A stretch of 64,000 bases of DNA from Bacteroidales bacterium (GTDB lineage: Bacteria > Bacteroidota > Bacteroidia > Bacteroidales > JAIOZK01). The translations under genes and the position numbers were made by a program. The notes below the pieces were generated by a model. That model made no database searches. It was not told where the DNA came from and worked only from the letters and a program-made list of their open reading frames with translations. Every line of letters begins with the position of its first letter. Position 1 is the stretch's first letter. The stretch covers positions 186,001-250,000 of the forward strand of contig JAIPBS010000001.1 in assembly GCA_021738625.1 (NCBI GenBank). The letters are read 5' to 3'. Positions 44,128 to 52,786 of this stretch are shown piece by piece.

Positions 44128-44939
44128 CCCGGATCACCCTGCAGCAATTCTTTAATGATGATTGTCATTTTGGGTTCCACCATGGAAGCCGCGTCAATTA
44201 CATCTTCATGACTTATCTCAACAATCTTGCCCTGCACGCCCAGATCGCTGATCACCGAGAGGGCGAAACAACGCATGCCCATATGCCTGGCAACAATCAC
44301 CTCCGGCACGGTTGACATGCCCACGGCATCAGCTCCCAGTGTTCGGATATACCGGTACTCGGCCGGCGTTTCGAAAGTCGGACCGGTAACGCCCGCATAT
44401 ACGCCACTGTGGTATCGTATATTGTTTTTTGCAGCGATTCGGCTGGCAAGGGTCAGCAATCTTTTATCATAAGCTTCGCTCATATCGGTAAACCTGGTTC
44501 CCAGCTCTTCCGGATTAGGTCCTATCAGGGGATTGGGCATGAGGTTGATGTGGTCGTTGATGAACATGATGTCGCCTACCTCATATTCGGGGTTCACTCC
44601 GCCGCTGGCGTTGGAAACGATCAGCAACTGTATGCCCATTTGCTTCATAACCCGTATGGGAAAGGTGACCTGCGACATACCGTAACCTTCGTAAAAATGA
44701 AACCTGCCCTGCAAGGCCATGATTTCTTTGCCGCTCAATTTCCCGAAATACAATTCTCCGTGATGTCCTTTTACGGTAGATACGGGAAAATTGGGGATTT
44801 CTTTGTAATGGATCTTTTCACTGACTTCAATCTCATTTGCCAGTCCGTGCAGTCCTGTTCCCAGCACGATCCCGATCGTTGGTTGAAGAGTTGTTCTCTT
44901 TTTCAGAAAGCTCACGCTTTCCTTTATCTTTTCTAACAT
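44124..44939 (-). CDS. Purine-nucleoside phosphorylase, PNP I type
   Basis: The start at 44939 (MLEKIKESVSFLKKR) matches the normal N-terminus; 271 residues. Motifs: IGIVLGTGLHGLANEI, VKGHHGELYFGKLSG, LQGRFHFYEGYGMSQVTFP, SNASGGVNPEYEVGD, GVYAGVTGPTFETPAE and DAVGMSTVPEV. The trimeric enzyme splits purine nucleosides with phosphate for salvage. Its first ~35 codons overlap the 3' end of lpxK in another frame, an unusually long overlap. Confidence 0.93.
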   Translation of the reverse strand: MLEKIKESVSFLKKRTTLQPTIGIVLGTGLHGLANEIEVSEKIHYKEIPNFPVSTVKGHHGELYFGKLSGKEIMALQGRFHFYEGYGMSQVTFPIRVMKQMGIQLLIVSNASGGVNPEYEVGDIMFINDHINLMPNPLIGPNPEELGTRFTDMSEAYDKRLLTLASRIAAKNNIRYHSGVYAGVTGPTFETPAEYRYIRTLGADAVGMSTVPEVIVARHMGMRCFALSVISDLGVQGKIVEISHEDVIDAASMVEPKMTIIIKELLQGDPG

Positions 44940-45978
44940 AGTCAAGTACCAGTTTATTAAATGCGTTTTTCTCCTTGTTCTGAAATACAATGTTTATTGG
45001 AACGTAGAAAACCGGATAATCTTTTAAATGATCCATCAATCTGGACTTGATCAGGCGCATGGCATCCTTCTCCGTGGTGAGGATGGCTTTTTTCATAGAA
45101 AAGATATCTTTGTAGGTATCAATGATTTTCCCAATATCTTTTCTTGAATATTTGTGATGATCCGGGAACTCAAGTACGATCAGTTCCGAACATTTGGTTT
45201 TCAGGTATTCCTGGAAGGGGTAAGAATTGGCAATTCCGCTGAACATCAATATGGTATTCAGGCCTGTTGGATCGAACTCGGGTTCGGTTCCCGGCAAAGG
45301 CAAAGGATGGCAATAAGTAATCTTTGTAAAAAACAAGTTTTGATGAGGCCGCGGTTTTATTTTGGATTCTATTTGCCGGCGATCAAGCGGCGATAGCACG
45401 GTTGGTGTTTTGGTAACAATGATGATGTCGGCCCGTTTTGCACCGTTACGCATTTCTCTTAGGTTTCCTGTTGGAAGCAAGTAATTTTCGGTATAGAGAT
45501 TATGATAATCGGTAAGCAGAATGGAAAGATCAGGTTTTACATAACGGTGCTGAAATGCGTCATCTAGTATTACGGCTCCCGGACCGGGTTGCTTTTTCAA
45601 CAGCATCCTGATTCCACGTTTTCTTTTCTCATCAACGGCTACGGTAACCCCCTTAAATTTGTGGCTAAACTGCAGGGGCTCATCACCAATCTCGTGGTAA
45701 TCGGACTGCTCGCCCGCCTCAATGTATCCTTTGGTATCACGACCATAACCACGGCTGAGTGTGGCAGGCTGTATGCCATTATCCAGCATAAGCTTGATGA
45801 GGTATTCCGTATGCGGAGTTTTTCCCGTACCGCCTGTCGACAGGTTTCCGACAGCGATCACCGGCAGGGAGAAACTTTTGGAAGAGACAATATTCCAATC
45901 GAACAGCTTGTTGCGCACGTGCACCACAAGACCGTATAGAAGCGCGAAGGGGAACAAAAATACTCTCATCAAGTTCAC
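44833..45978 (-). CDS. lpxK: Tetraacyldisaccharide 4'-kinase
   Basis: 381 residues. N-terminal membrane-associated helix (MNLMRVFLFPFALLYGLVVH), a P-loop in VGNLSTGGTGKTPHTEYLI, DDAFQHRYVKPDLSILL and FPDHHKYSRKDIGKII identify LpxK, which phosphorylates the 4' position of the lipid A disaccharide at the inner membrane. After YVRKDK near residue 347 the last ~35 residues are polar and unlike the family; this tail is exactly the part overlapping the PNP gene, so it may be a 3' extension after loss of the original stop. Confidence 0.9.
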   Translation of the reverse strand: MNLMRVFLFPFALLYGLVVHVRNKLFDWNIVSSKSFSLPVIAVGNLSTGGTGKTPHTEYLIKLMLDNGIQPATLSRGYGRDTKGYIEAGEQSDYHEIGDEPLQFSHKFKGVTVAVDEKRKRGIRMLLKKQPGPGAVILDDAFQHRYVKPDLSILLTDYHNLYTENYLLPTGNLREMRNGAKRADIIIVTKTPTVLSPLDRRQIESKIKPRPHQNLFFTKITYCHPLPLPGTEPEFDPTGLNTILMFSGIANSYPFQEYLKTKCSELIVLEFPDHHKYSRKDIGKIIDTYKDIFSMKKAILTTEKDAMRLIKSRLMDHLKDYPVFYVPINIVFQNKEKNAFNKLVLDYVRKDKGKRELSEKENNSSTNDRDRAGNRTARTGK

Positions 45979-46050
45979 AGCCTAAAATTAAAACAATTTT
46001 TAGATTTCACAAACATCCTTATATATTAAAAAATTATGAACCAGAATTTT

Positions 46051-46058
46051 TAGATTTG
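46051..46058 (+). promoter_or_regulatory. TAnnTTTG box before the NIF3-like gene
   Basis: TAGATTTG, 41 bases before the chosen start at 46100. Confidence 0.4.
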
Positions 46059-46099
46059 TTAATCGTTAATGAATTATAAAGCTTATGAGAAAAAACACA

Positions 46100-47194
46100 A
46101 TGAAAATCAGTGACGTCATAACGGAAATAGAACGGATCGCCCCACTATCATTTCAGGAATCATACGACAATTCAGGCCTGATCGCTGGTGATACCGGGCA
46201 GGAAGTTAAAGGTGTTTTGCTTGCATTTGATGTTACCCCTGATGTGATTAGTGATGCAATTGTGAACAAATGCAATCTTGTGATCTCTCATCACCCGCTC
46301 ATATTCAAAGGCATTCAGAAAATCGACGCCGCCGATACAACCGGCCGGATGCTCATGCGGGCCATAAAAGACGATATCGTTCTTTATGCCGCACATACCA
46401 ATGCAGACAACGTTATTAGAGGAGTGAATCATTACCTGGCGAAGGCTCTTGGAGTGAAAAAGTTGAATATCCTCCAACCGAAAAAAGGCCTGCTCAGGAA
46501 GCTGGTCACATTTTGCCCGATTGAAGCAGCTGATCAGGTGAGAAACGTCATCTTTAAGGCAGGAGCGGGTCATATTGGCAATTACGACAGTTGCAGCTTT
46601 AATCTGGAGGGGCAGGGCAGCTTCCGGGCGGGAAAAGAAACCGATCCCTATGTGGGAGAAAAGGATAAATTGCATTTTGAGAAAGAAGTCAGGATTGAAA
46701 CCATCTATCCCGTGCATCTTGAAAGAAAGATCATCAAAGACATGATCGAAGCGCATCCATATGAGGAAGTGGCTTTCGACCTTTACCCACTCGAAAACCA
46801 CCTTGACAATGTGGGTGCAGGAATGATTGGCGAGTTGGATCAGCCTGTGCATGAAAAAGATTTTCTTAATCTGTGCAAAGAAAAACTTGGAATTGCCTGC
46901 ATAAAACACAGCAAGCTAACCGGCAAACCGGTCAAAAAAGTTGCCTTCTGCGGTGGTTCGGGCAGTTTTCTTATCGGATCGGCAAAATCACAGCAAGCCG
47001 ATATTTTCCTTACAGGCGATATCAAGTATCATGATTATTTTCAAACCGGCGAAAATTTATTGCTGGCGGATATCGGACATTACGAAAGCGAGCAATTTGT
47101 TCTTGACATGTTCTATTCCGTTCTGAAGCAAAAATTTAGTACCTTTGCAATCCTTATTTCTAAGGTGAAAACGAATCCGGTCTATTATTATTAA
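46100..47194 (+). CDS. NIF3/YbgI family dinuclear-metal protein with inserted CutA-like domain
   Basis: The start at 46100 (MKISDVITEIERIAP) matches the family N-terminus; an ATG five codons upstream is possible. 364 residues. Metal-ligand motifs: VISHHPLIF, AAHTNADNV and DIGHYESEQF. The middle (LVTFCPIEAADQVRNVIFKA, YPVHLERKIIKDMIEAHPYE) is the PII/CutA-like insert of the long form. Biochemical role is uncertain (GTP cyclohydrolase-like activity has been reported in the family). It is commonly found directly upstream of the zinc-ribbon coiled-coil gene, as here. Confidence 0.88.
   Translation: MKISDVITEIERIAPLSFQESYDNSGLIAGDTGQEVKGVLLAFDVTPDVISDAIVNKCNLVISHHPLIFKGIQKIDAADTTGRMLMRAIKDDIVLYAAHTNADNVIRGVNHYLAKALGVKKLNILQPKKGLLRKLVTFCPIEAADQVRNVIFKAGAGHIGNYDSCSFNLEGQGSFRAGKETDPYVGEKDKLHFEKEVRIETIYPVHLERKIIKDMIEAHPYEEVAFDLYPLENHLDNVGAGMIGELDQPVHEKDFLNLCKEKLGIACIKHSKLTGKPVKKVAFCGGSGSFLIGSAKSQQADIFLTGDIKYHDYFQTGENLLLADIGHYESEQFVLDMFYSVLKQKFSTFAILISKVKTNPVYYY
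47141..47148 (+). promoter_or_regulatory. Internal TACCTTTG promoter box for the zinc-ribbon gene
   Basis: TACCTTTG followed by C, an exact consensus match inside the last codons of the NIF3-like gene and 59 bases before the next ATG at 47207. Confidence 0.5.
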
Positions 47195-47206
47195 AAATGG
47201 AGCAAT

Positions 47207-48064
47207 ATGGCTAAAACAACAAAAGATAAGAAAAGCAGCAGCAAAACCAGCAAGAAAACAAAGGCGGAAAGCAAACCTGCAGCAGTTGATAAAAAGGATA
47301 TACCCCAAAAAACTGAAAAAGGAACCGGCGTAAGCATTGAACAAAAATTGATTGCCTTGTATAACCTGCAGCAGATCGAGACACAGGTTGACAAAATCCG
47401 TATCGTTCGTGGCGAACTTCCTTTGGAGGTACAGGACCTTGAAGACGAAATTGCGGGACTGCAAACCAGGATCAGCAATTATGAAGCTGAAACTGAAAAC
47501 ATGAAAAAGCAGATCAAGGAAAAGGAAATGGCCATTAAAGACAGCGATGCACTGATCAAAAAATATGAAGAACAGCAAAAAAACGTGCGTAACAACAGAG
47601 AGTATGATTCGCTAAGCAAAGAAATCGAGTTTCAGACCCTGGAAATCCAGCTTGCCGAAAAAAGAATAAACGAGTATACCGACAAGCTTGAAAAACTTAA
47701 AGAAAGCGTTAAACAAGCAGAGGAAAACCTGAAGGAACGCCAGCAAGATCTCGAAGCCAAAAAGAATGAGCTGACTGAAATCGTTGCCGAAACCAAGAAG
47801 GAAGAAGAAGCCATGGTGAAGAAAAGTCAGGAAAACCAAAAATATATTGAAGACAGACTATTGGCTGCATACAAACGCATCAGGGAAAATGCACGCAATG
47901 GCCTGGCTGTGGTACAGATAGAAAGAGATGCCTGCGGGGGATGCTTTAACAAAATACCGCCTCAGCATCAACTCGACATTCGCATGCACAAAAAGATCAT
48001 CGTTTGCGAATATTGCGGACGCATCCTGGTTGATGAAGCCATCGGAGAAGCTGTGAACAATTGA
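47207..48064 (+). CDS. Coiled-coil protein with C-terminal C4 zinc ribbon
   Basis: 285 residues. A Lys-rich N-terminal tail (about 1-45) precedes a long coiled coil (about 60-235, repeated KEKEMAIKDSD, KLEKLKESVKQAEENL patterns). The end has two Cys pairs, CGGC and CEYC, in ACGGCFNKIPPQ and VCEYCGRILVD. This is the widespread zf-RING_7/DUF164 family, a predicted nucleic-acid-binding protein of unknown role, usually paired with NIF3 as here. Confidence 0.88.
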   Translation: MAKTTKDKKSSSKTSKKTKAESKPAAVDKKDIPQKTEKGTGVSIEQKLIALYNLQQIETQVDKIRIVRGELPLEVQDLEDEIAGLQTRISNYEAETENMKKQIKEKEMAIKDSDALIKKYEEQQKNVRNNREYDSLSKEIEFQTLEIQLAEKRINEYTDKLEKLKESVKQAEENLKERQQDLEAKKNELTEIVAETKKEEEAMVKKSQENQKYIEDRLLAAYKRIRENARNGLAVVQIERDACGGCFNKIPPQHQLDIRMHKKIIVCEYCGRILVDEAIGEAVNN

Positions 48065-48092
48065 TACGATAAAAAAATAATAAAAAGTAACA

Positions 48093-48121
48093 AGAGGGTT
48101 CCACTGGTGCCCTCTTTTTTT
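48093..48121 (+). terminator. Rho-independent terminator after the zinc-ribbon gene
   Basis: AGAGGG / CCCTCT stem, 11-base loop with a small inner CCA/TGG pairing, then a run of T. Confidence 0.75.
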
Positions 48122-48137
48122 GTCTTCTCTTTTCGTC

Positions 48138-48145
48138 TATCTTTG
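48138..48145 (+). promoter_or_regulatory. TAnnTTTG box before the TPR gene
   Basis: TATCTTTG, with TTTG at 48119-48122 as a possible -33 element (15-base gap, slightly short). The ATG is 29 bases downstream. Confidence 0.45.
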
Positions 48146-48174
48146 TGAATCAACAACAATAGCCGTCGCTGGTC

Positions 48175-49659
48175 ATGTCAAGGATAATTATCAGTTTTGT
48201 TTTGGTTTTTCTCGGGTTGCAATTGTTTGCACAATATGAAGTAAACGACAATTGCATGCGGGCATACCGCGCCATCATCTCACTCGATTTTGACGAAGGC
48301 AGGCTGTGGCTCGAAAAAGAGAAAGCCGAAAACCCGGATAACCTGATCCCGGTTTACTATGAAAATTACGTTGACTTCCTCACCTTGCTGATCGGGGAAA
48401 AAGAATCGGACTTTAACATCCTGAAGCCCAATAAGCGCGAACGAATAAAGATATTGGAAAAAGGCGATGCAACTTCACCCTATTACAACTATTGCCTTGC
48501 AAACGTTTACCTTCAATGGGCATTCGCAAGGGTGAAATTCGGACAGCATGTGAATGCGTTTTTTGAGATCAGAAAGGCATATCGTTTATTGGAGGAAAAC
48601 AGGTTGGATTTCCCGGGCTTCCTGCCTGACAACACCGGCATGGGTTTGCTGCACGCACTTGTTGGTTCGGTTCCCGATAATTATAACTGGATAACAGACA
48701 TTATCGGAATGGATGGATCGGTCAATGAAGGGGTGCATGAATTACAGCAGGTAGTCGATTCGGCCATCAACAACAAGGAATACGCACATTTGCTGCCGGA
48801 AAGCCTCTTCTTTCTTACATTTATTCAACTGAATCTGAGCAAGGGAGAACAGGAAGCGCTTGAAATAAAACAAATGCTGGATAGCCTGCCGAGCAAAAAT
48901 CCTCTTATAGTATTTGCGAAAGTTAGTATTTTGATGAAAACAGGTCATAATGATGAAGCCATCGAAGTGCTGACAAACTTTCGGCAAGACCTAGACGCCT
49001 ATCCCTTTCATTATTTAAAGTATTTACTTGGCCTGGCTAAACTGAACAGGCTGGATGAAGATGCAGACCGCCCCCTGCTTAAATTCATCATCTATTACGA
49101 AGGCAAAAACTATAGGGCTTCCGCCTGTCAAAAAGTGGCCTGGCACCATTTGATAAGGGGTGATATATTGGGCTATAAGGAAAACATCAACAAGGCTTTG
49201 TTTTATACCGATGGAATTGTTGAAGAAGACAAACAGGCCCTGATGGAAGCCGAGAGCGGGATCATACCAAATGCGGCACTTTTAAAAGCCAGATTGCTTT
49301 TTGACGGCGGCTACCATGAGCAAGCACTTAGGGAGTTGCAAAAAGCTGAACGCGATAATCACTTTGAAAGTATTGCTGAACAAACCGAATATTATTACCG
49401 GAAAGGCAGGGTGTATCATGAAATGAAAGAATTTGACCAGGCCCTGTCCGGTTATAAAACAGCCATTGAAAAGGGCAAAGGACTGAAACGCTATTTTGCA
49501 GGCAATGCCGCATTAAAATCCGGTAACATCTATGAATTGCTTGAAGATTACGAACAGGCTGAAAAGATGTACAACAAATGCCTTTCGCTAAATTTCACGG
49601 AATACGAAAAAGGTATAAAAGCCATGGCCAAGGCCGGACTGAACAGGATTGAAGAATAA
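48175..49659 (+). CDS. Secreted tetratricopeptide-repeat protein
   Basis: 494 residues, signal peptide ending LFAQ|YE. Helical throughout; clear TPR units at the end (AEQTEYYYRKGRVYHEMKEF, AGNAALKSGNIYELLEDYEQ, AEKMYNKCLSL). Such periplasmic TPR proteins are scaffolds; no catalytic motif or partner is visible. It is monocistronic: an own promoter box lies upstream and a bidirectional terminator downstream. Confidence 0.85.
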   Translation: MSRIIISFVLVFLGLQLFAQYEVNDNCMRAYRAIISLDFDEGRLWLEKEKAENPDNLIPVYYENYVDFLTLLIGEKESDFNILKPNKRERIKILEKGDATSPYYNYCLANVYLQWAFARVKFGQHVNAFFEIRKAYRLLEENRLDFPGFLPDNTGMGLLHALVGSVPDNYNWITDIIGMDGSVNEGVHELQQVVDSAINNKEYAHLLPESLFFLTFIQLNLSKGEQEALEIKQMLDSLPSKNPLIVFAKVSILMKTGHNDEAIEVLTNFRQDLDAYPFHYLKYLLGLAKLNRLDEDADRPLLKFIIYYEGKNYRASACQKVAWHHLIRGDILGYKENINKALFYTDGIVEEDKQALMEAESGIIPNAALLKARLLFDGGYHEQALRELQKAERDNHFESIAEQTEYYYRKGRVYHEMKEFDQALSGYKTAIEKGKGLKRYFAGNAALKSGNIYELLEDYEQAEKMYNKCLSLNFTEYEKGIKAMAKAGLNRIEE

Positions 49660-49662
49660 CAA

Positions 49663-49689
49663 AAAGCGCAACCGGAAGGATTGCGCTTT
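49663..49689. terminator. Bidirectional terminator between the TPR and OmpP1 genes
   Basis: Perfect 9-bp stem AAAGCGCAA / TTGCGCTTT with a nine-base loop. A-run and T-run on either side suit both converging transcripts. Confidence 0.8.
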
Positions 49690-49710
49690 ATCAATTCAAA
49701 AGGATTTTTA

Positions 49711-51195
49711 TTAAAATCTAAAACCAAAGGTCAGCATAAACAAGTCGGTCATACTTTCCAGCTTGCTCGGATTTACCGTTATATCCTCATATCCGTACAG
49801 GTAATAATCTTCCTCCGAAGATTCGTGCACCCAGGCCAGGTCGGCAAAGAAAACCTTTTCGCGATAACCCAAACCGAAAGAATAATAATTTCTTTCACCA
49901 TCATTGGAGTTGTTGCTGTATGGGCTGCCGTAAATAGCATATCCGCCCCTGATGCTGAAAGGGCCATATCTCCATTCGGTACCCAGTCGAATGTTGTGTG
50001 TCGATGTATATTTTGCCTGGATGGCGTCGTTCTCCGAGATAAAGTCATAATCGGGGGCACTTAGTTTTGCATTGGAGTAATCCACATATTCGTAGTCTGC
50101 ACTAATCAGGCCGGCCCTTCCAAATATGATCCCGATACTACCGGAGGCACGCATGGGTGTTTTCAGGTCATAATCGTATGTACCCAATGGGCTTTCCTCA
50201 TAATACGTATAATTGTTCTGTGAATCAGGGGTGTCGAAACGTGTGAAGTAAGACTCCTGCCATTCGTCCGAAACGCTGGAATAATAGGTCGGCGTTTGTA
50301 TCGAACCACCTACCCGCAGCCAGTTCACCGGCCTGGCAATGATTCCGAGTTTGAAATTGAACCCGGTACCACGGGTCTCCAGATCCTGGGTTCTTTCGAA
50401 CTCCCTGAATTCGCCCGGATCCTGGTCTTTGTTCAGCTTCCGCTCGGTATAGGTCGATGACGAAGAATACCTGATATATGGAAAACCAAAAGAAGCACCA
50501 ATGTATAAACGGTCGTTATAATTTGCACCAAATGCCATTACCACTTCATTCATCGAGCCCGAATTGTTTATGTATTTGGTTTGCTGAATGGGCCCGTCGG
50601 GAGCAGTGCTAACGTATGAGCTGGGTCCGCCTAAGGTATCGATTAAAAAAGTCCACCAGGCGGGGTTTAAATCAAAGGCGTAATCGCCATAAGGATCCTC
50701 TTCAATCACTTCAAAGTTGGTTCCGTTGGCCAGACGTGCAAAAACATCCGCCATGCTATTTTGATCGTTTACACCGGATATCAGGTAGTTGTGGTTGAAG
50801 TTATGCATTCTGTTCATACCTATTCCAAACTGGAAGTTCTTCCATTTGCTCTTTCCCATGATATCCTGGGTCATGACCAGGCCCAGGTTGGTGAAATTGA
50901 ATTTTTCACGTGTTCCCTCACGCATGCTGCCATTGTATGTGGCGTCGATATTGGAGAAGGAAATTGAAGGGGTGAAAGTCAATTCCGATGATTTATAAAG
51001 GCCAATCCCTGCCGGGTTTGTGCTGAGGGTTGAGAAATCCGCTCCCAATGCCCCAAAAGCACCGCCCATGCTCATGTAGCGGGCGGTTCCGTAAAAACTT
51101 GTTTGGGAGTACCGCAATGCATCCACTTCATTTTGAGCATGGGCAGTGGTTAATAATAAGCTGCTGAAAATCAATAAACCAATTATCTTCTTCAT
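49711..51195 (-). CDS. OmpP1/FadL/TodX family outer-membrane transporter
   Basis: 494 residues with a signal peptide ending AHAQ|NE. The mature N-terminus (YSQTSFYGTARYMSMGGAFG, then LGADFSTLSTNPAGIGLYKS) is the plug/hatch region typical of FadL-like barrels in Bacteroidota. The rest is a beta-barrel of alternating aromatic strands, ending in MLTFGFRF with the terminal Phe needed for outer-membrane assembly. Members import hydrophobic compounds; the substrate here is unknown. It is 33 bases downstream of the Ser/Arg-rich lipoprotein gene on the same strand. Confidence 0.85.
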   Translation of the reverse strand: MKKIIGLLIFSSLLLTTAHAQNEVDALRYSQTSFYGTARYMSMGGAFGALGADFSTLSTNPAGIGLYKSSELTFTPSISFSNIDATYNGSMREGTREKFNFTNLGLVMTQDIMGKSKWKNFQFGIGMNRMHNFNHNYLISGVNDQNSMADVFARLANGTNFEVIEEDPYGDYAFDLNPAWWTFLIDTLGGPSSYVSTAPDGPIQQTKYINNSGSMNEVVMAFGANYNDRLYIGASFGFPYIRYSSSSTYTERKLNKDQDPGEFREFERTQDLETRGTGFNFKLGIIARPVNWLRVGGSIQTPTYYSSVSDEWQESYFTRFDTPDSQNNYTYYEESPLGTYDYDLKTPMRASGSIGIIFGRAGLISADYEYVDYSNAKLSAPDYDFISENDAIQAKYTSTHNIRLGTEWRYGPFSIRGGYAIYGSPYSNNSNDGERNYYSFGLGYREKVFFADLAWVHESSEEDYYLYGYEDITVNPSKLESMTDLFMLTFGFRF

Positions 51196-51228
51196 AATCT
51201 TTTCTGTCTTAGCTATTTCACAAATCGA

Positions 51229-52689
51229 TTATCTTCTTCCTCTGCTGCTTGAAGAGCTTGAGGACTTGCTGCTGCTTCCGCTCGAGCGTGAGCTGCTGCT
51301 GCTCGACCTCGAAGGAGATGAGTAGCTTTTACTGCTCGACCTTGAAGGTGAGCTATAGCTCCTGCTGCTTGAGCGGGATGGTGAGGAATAACTCCTGCTG
51401 CTCGACCTTGAAGGTGAGGAATAGCTTTTGTTACTTGAGCGTGTAGGCGGGTTATAATTTCTTGTACTACCCGACCTTTCCTGCACCCTTGTGTTTGCAG
51501 ACCTGGGAGCAGTGTATTCCTGGCTCGACCTGGTCTGACGATAATTGGGGTTTTTATATGTCTCAGGCTTTTTATAAGTCCTGCTTCGGCTTTGTGTTTC
51601 AGCAGGCTTATTGTACCTGTATACATCCCTTGACTCACTTCTTTCGACACGTGTGCGCGTGGTTTCCCGCGAAGAAGGACGTTCATAACGCTTTTCGGTT
51701 TCAGCTCTGACCGTCTTTTCTGTTCTTGTATCAGCTGAGCGTGTTCTGGTTTCATCAGCACTTCTTTCAGTCCTGGTTTGCTTGGAAGCACGTGCAGTTC
51801 TCTCACTGCTTACAGCCGATGAGGTTTTCCTTCCTTCACTACTTCTGGCTACACGTTCGGAGCTAACTTCCGAACCGGGACCTCGATCAGGCCTGCTGAT
51901 GCCGGTTTCCTTTTCATACATTTCGCCAAAAGATCTGCTATCCCTTGAGCTGGCCAGGTAACCATTGGTTGGGCCACCCCTCGAAGGCCTGTGGCCATAA
52001 TAATAAGAGTTGCGGTCGTAGCTGTTGTAATAGTGGGGGTAATAATAATTATGATCCCACATACCGGCATAATATCCGTCCCAGTAGCCATTCCAGTAGT
52101 TGTTATAGAAACCGTAAGGATATCCCCATGAGTAGGATGGGTAACCATACCTGTAATAAGGCCAGCCGCGGTATCCCCAGTTCCAGCCAATGTTGAAGCC
52201 CATTCCGGGACCCCAGTAATAATCCGGCCAGTACCAGTCATACGACATATAAATGCTGGAGCCATAGAAATAAGGGTTGTGGGTATACCAGTAGTAATTG
52301 GTGTAATAATCATGGTAATAGCCAAAACCCATATTGGGCTGGTGAAATCTTTTTATCCTTGCTGTATATTCGTAGTCGTAGTAATCGTCGTCATAACCTT
52401 CTTCGGAGTAGTAAACATCTCCTTCGGCAGTTTCTGCCGACTCTACTTCACTGTATTCATAATTATAGTATTCTTCTTCTTCGGCGTTGTTTTCGCCTTC
52501 ATAGGTTTCCGATGCGGTAACTGGATCAGAAACATAAGTTTCTGTAGTTTCCGCTTCGTTTTCTGCTTTCGCAGATTTCTTTTTGACGCTGTAATAAACT
52601 TCGTCGTAAGGCTCAGATGCGTTGTACGTAGTTGAACAGGCAGTCATCAGAAACATCCCTGAGATCAGTATTGCTGTTAAAGTTTTCAT
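51229..52689 (-). CDS. Tyr-rich lipoprotein with Ser/Arg repeat tail
   Basis: 486 residues. Lipoprotein signal with lipobox MTAC. An acidic segment (about 25-105) is followed by a Tyr/Trp/Gly-rich region (YDWYWPDYYWGPGMGFNIGW), then a basic Arg/Ser/Thr-rich half. The tail holds four 11-residue repeats of the form (K/R)SYSSPSRSSS followed by a poly-Ser/Arg end, RGRR. It is probably surface- or periplasm-anchored; the aromatic and Ser/Arg segments look disordered or adhesive. A strong AAGGAGG ribosome site sits 7 bases before the ATG. No enzymatic fold was recognised. Confidence 0.75.
   Translation of the reverse strand: MKTLTAILISGMFLMTACSTTYNASEPYDEVYYSVKKKSAKAENEAETTETYVSDPVTASETYEGENNAEEEEYYNYEYSEVESAETAEGDVYYSEEGYDDDYYDYEYTARIKRFHQPNMGFGYYHDYYTNYYWYTHNPYFYGSSIYMSYDWYWPDYYWGPGMGFNIGWNWGYRGWPYYRYGYPSYSWGYPYGFYNNYWNGYWDGYYAGMWDHNYYYPHYYNSYDRNSYYYGHRPSRGGPTNGYLASSRDSRSFGEMYEKETGISRPDRGPGSEVSSERVARSSEGRKTSSAVSSERTARASKQTRTERSADETRTRSADTRTEKTVRAETEKRYERPSSRETTRTRVERSESRDVYRYNKPAETQSRSRTYKKPETYKNPNYRQTRSSQEYTAPRSANTRVQERSGSTRNYNPPTRSSNKSYSSPSRSSSRSYSSPSRSSSRSYSSPSRSSSKSYSSPSRSSSSSSRSSGSSSKSSSSSSSRGRR
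51298..51429 (-). repeat. Four tandem 33-bp coding repeats
   Basis: In-frame 33-bp units encoding (K/R)SYSSPSRSSS, nearly identical at DNA level, inside the Ser/Arg-rich lipoprotein gene. Copy number may vary between strains by slippage. Confidence 0.75.
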
Positions 52690-52697
52690 TTTAGGTG

Positions 52698-52704
52698 CCT
52701 CCTT
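52698..52704 (-). promoter_or_regulatory. Strong Shine-Dalgarno site for the Ser/Arg-rich lipoprotein gene
   Basis: Minus strand reads AAGGAGG, 8 bases before the start codon. Such a full match is rare in Bacteroidota and suggests high expression. Confidence 0.6.
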
Positions 52705-52729
52705 GTCTGATATTTATTAATCCTTTTAT

Positions 52730-52737
52730 TACTTTTG
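52730..52737 (+). promoter_or_regulatory. TAnnTTTG box before proS
   Basis: TACTTTTG, 49 bases upstream of the proS ATG, in the divergent gap with the lipoprotein gene. Confidence 0.45.
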
Positions 52738-52786
52738 TTGCCGTTAAAGCAGGTGAAAAAAAGCAAATACTATACCAAGTTTAACT

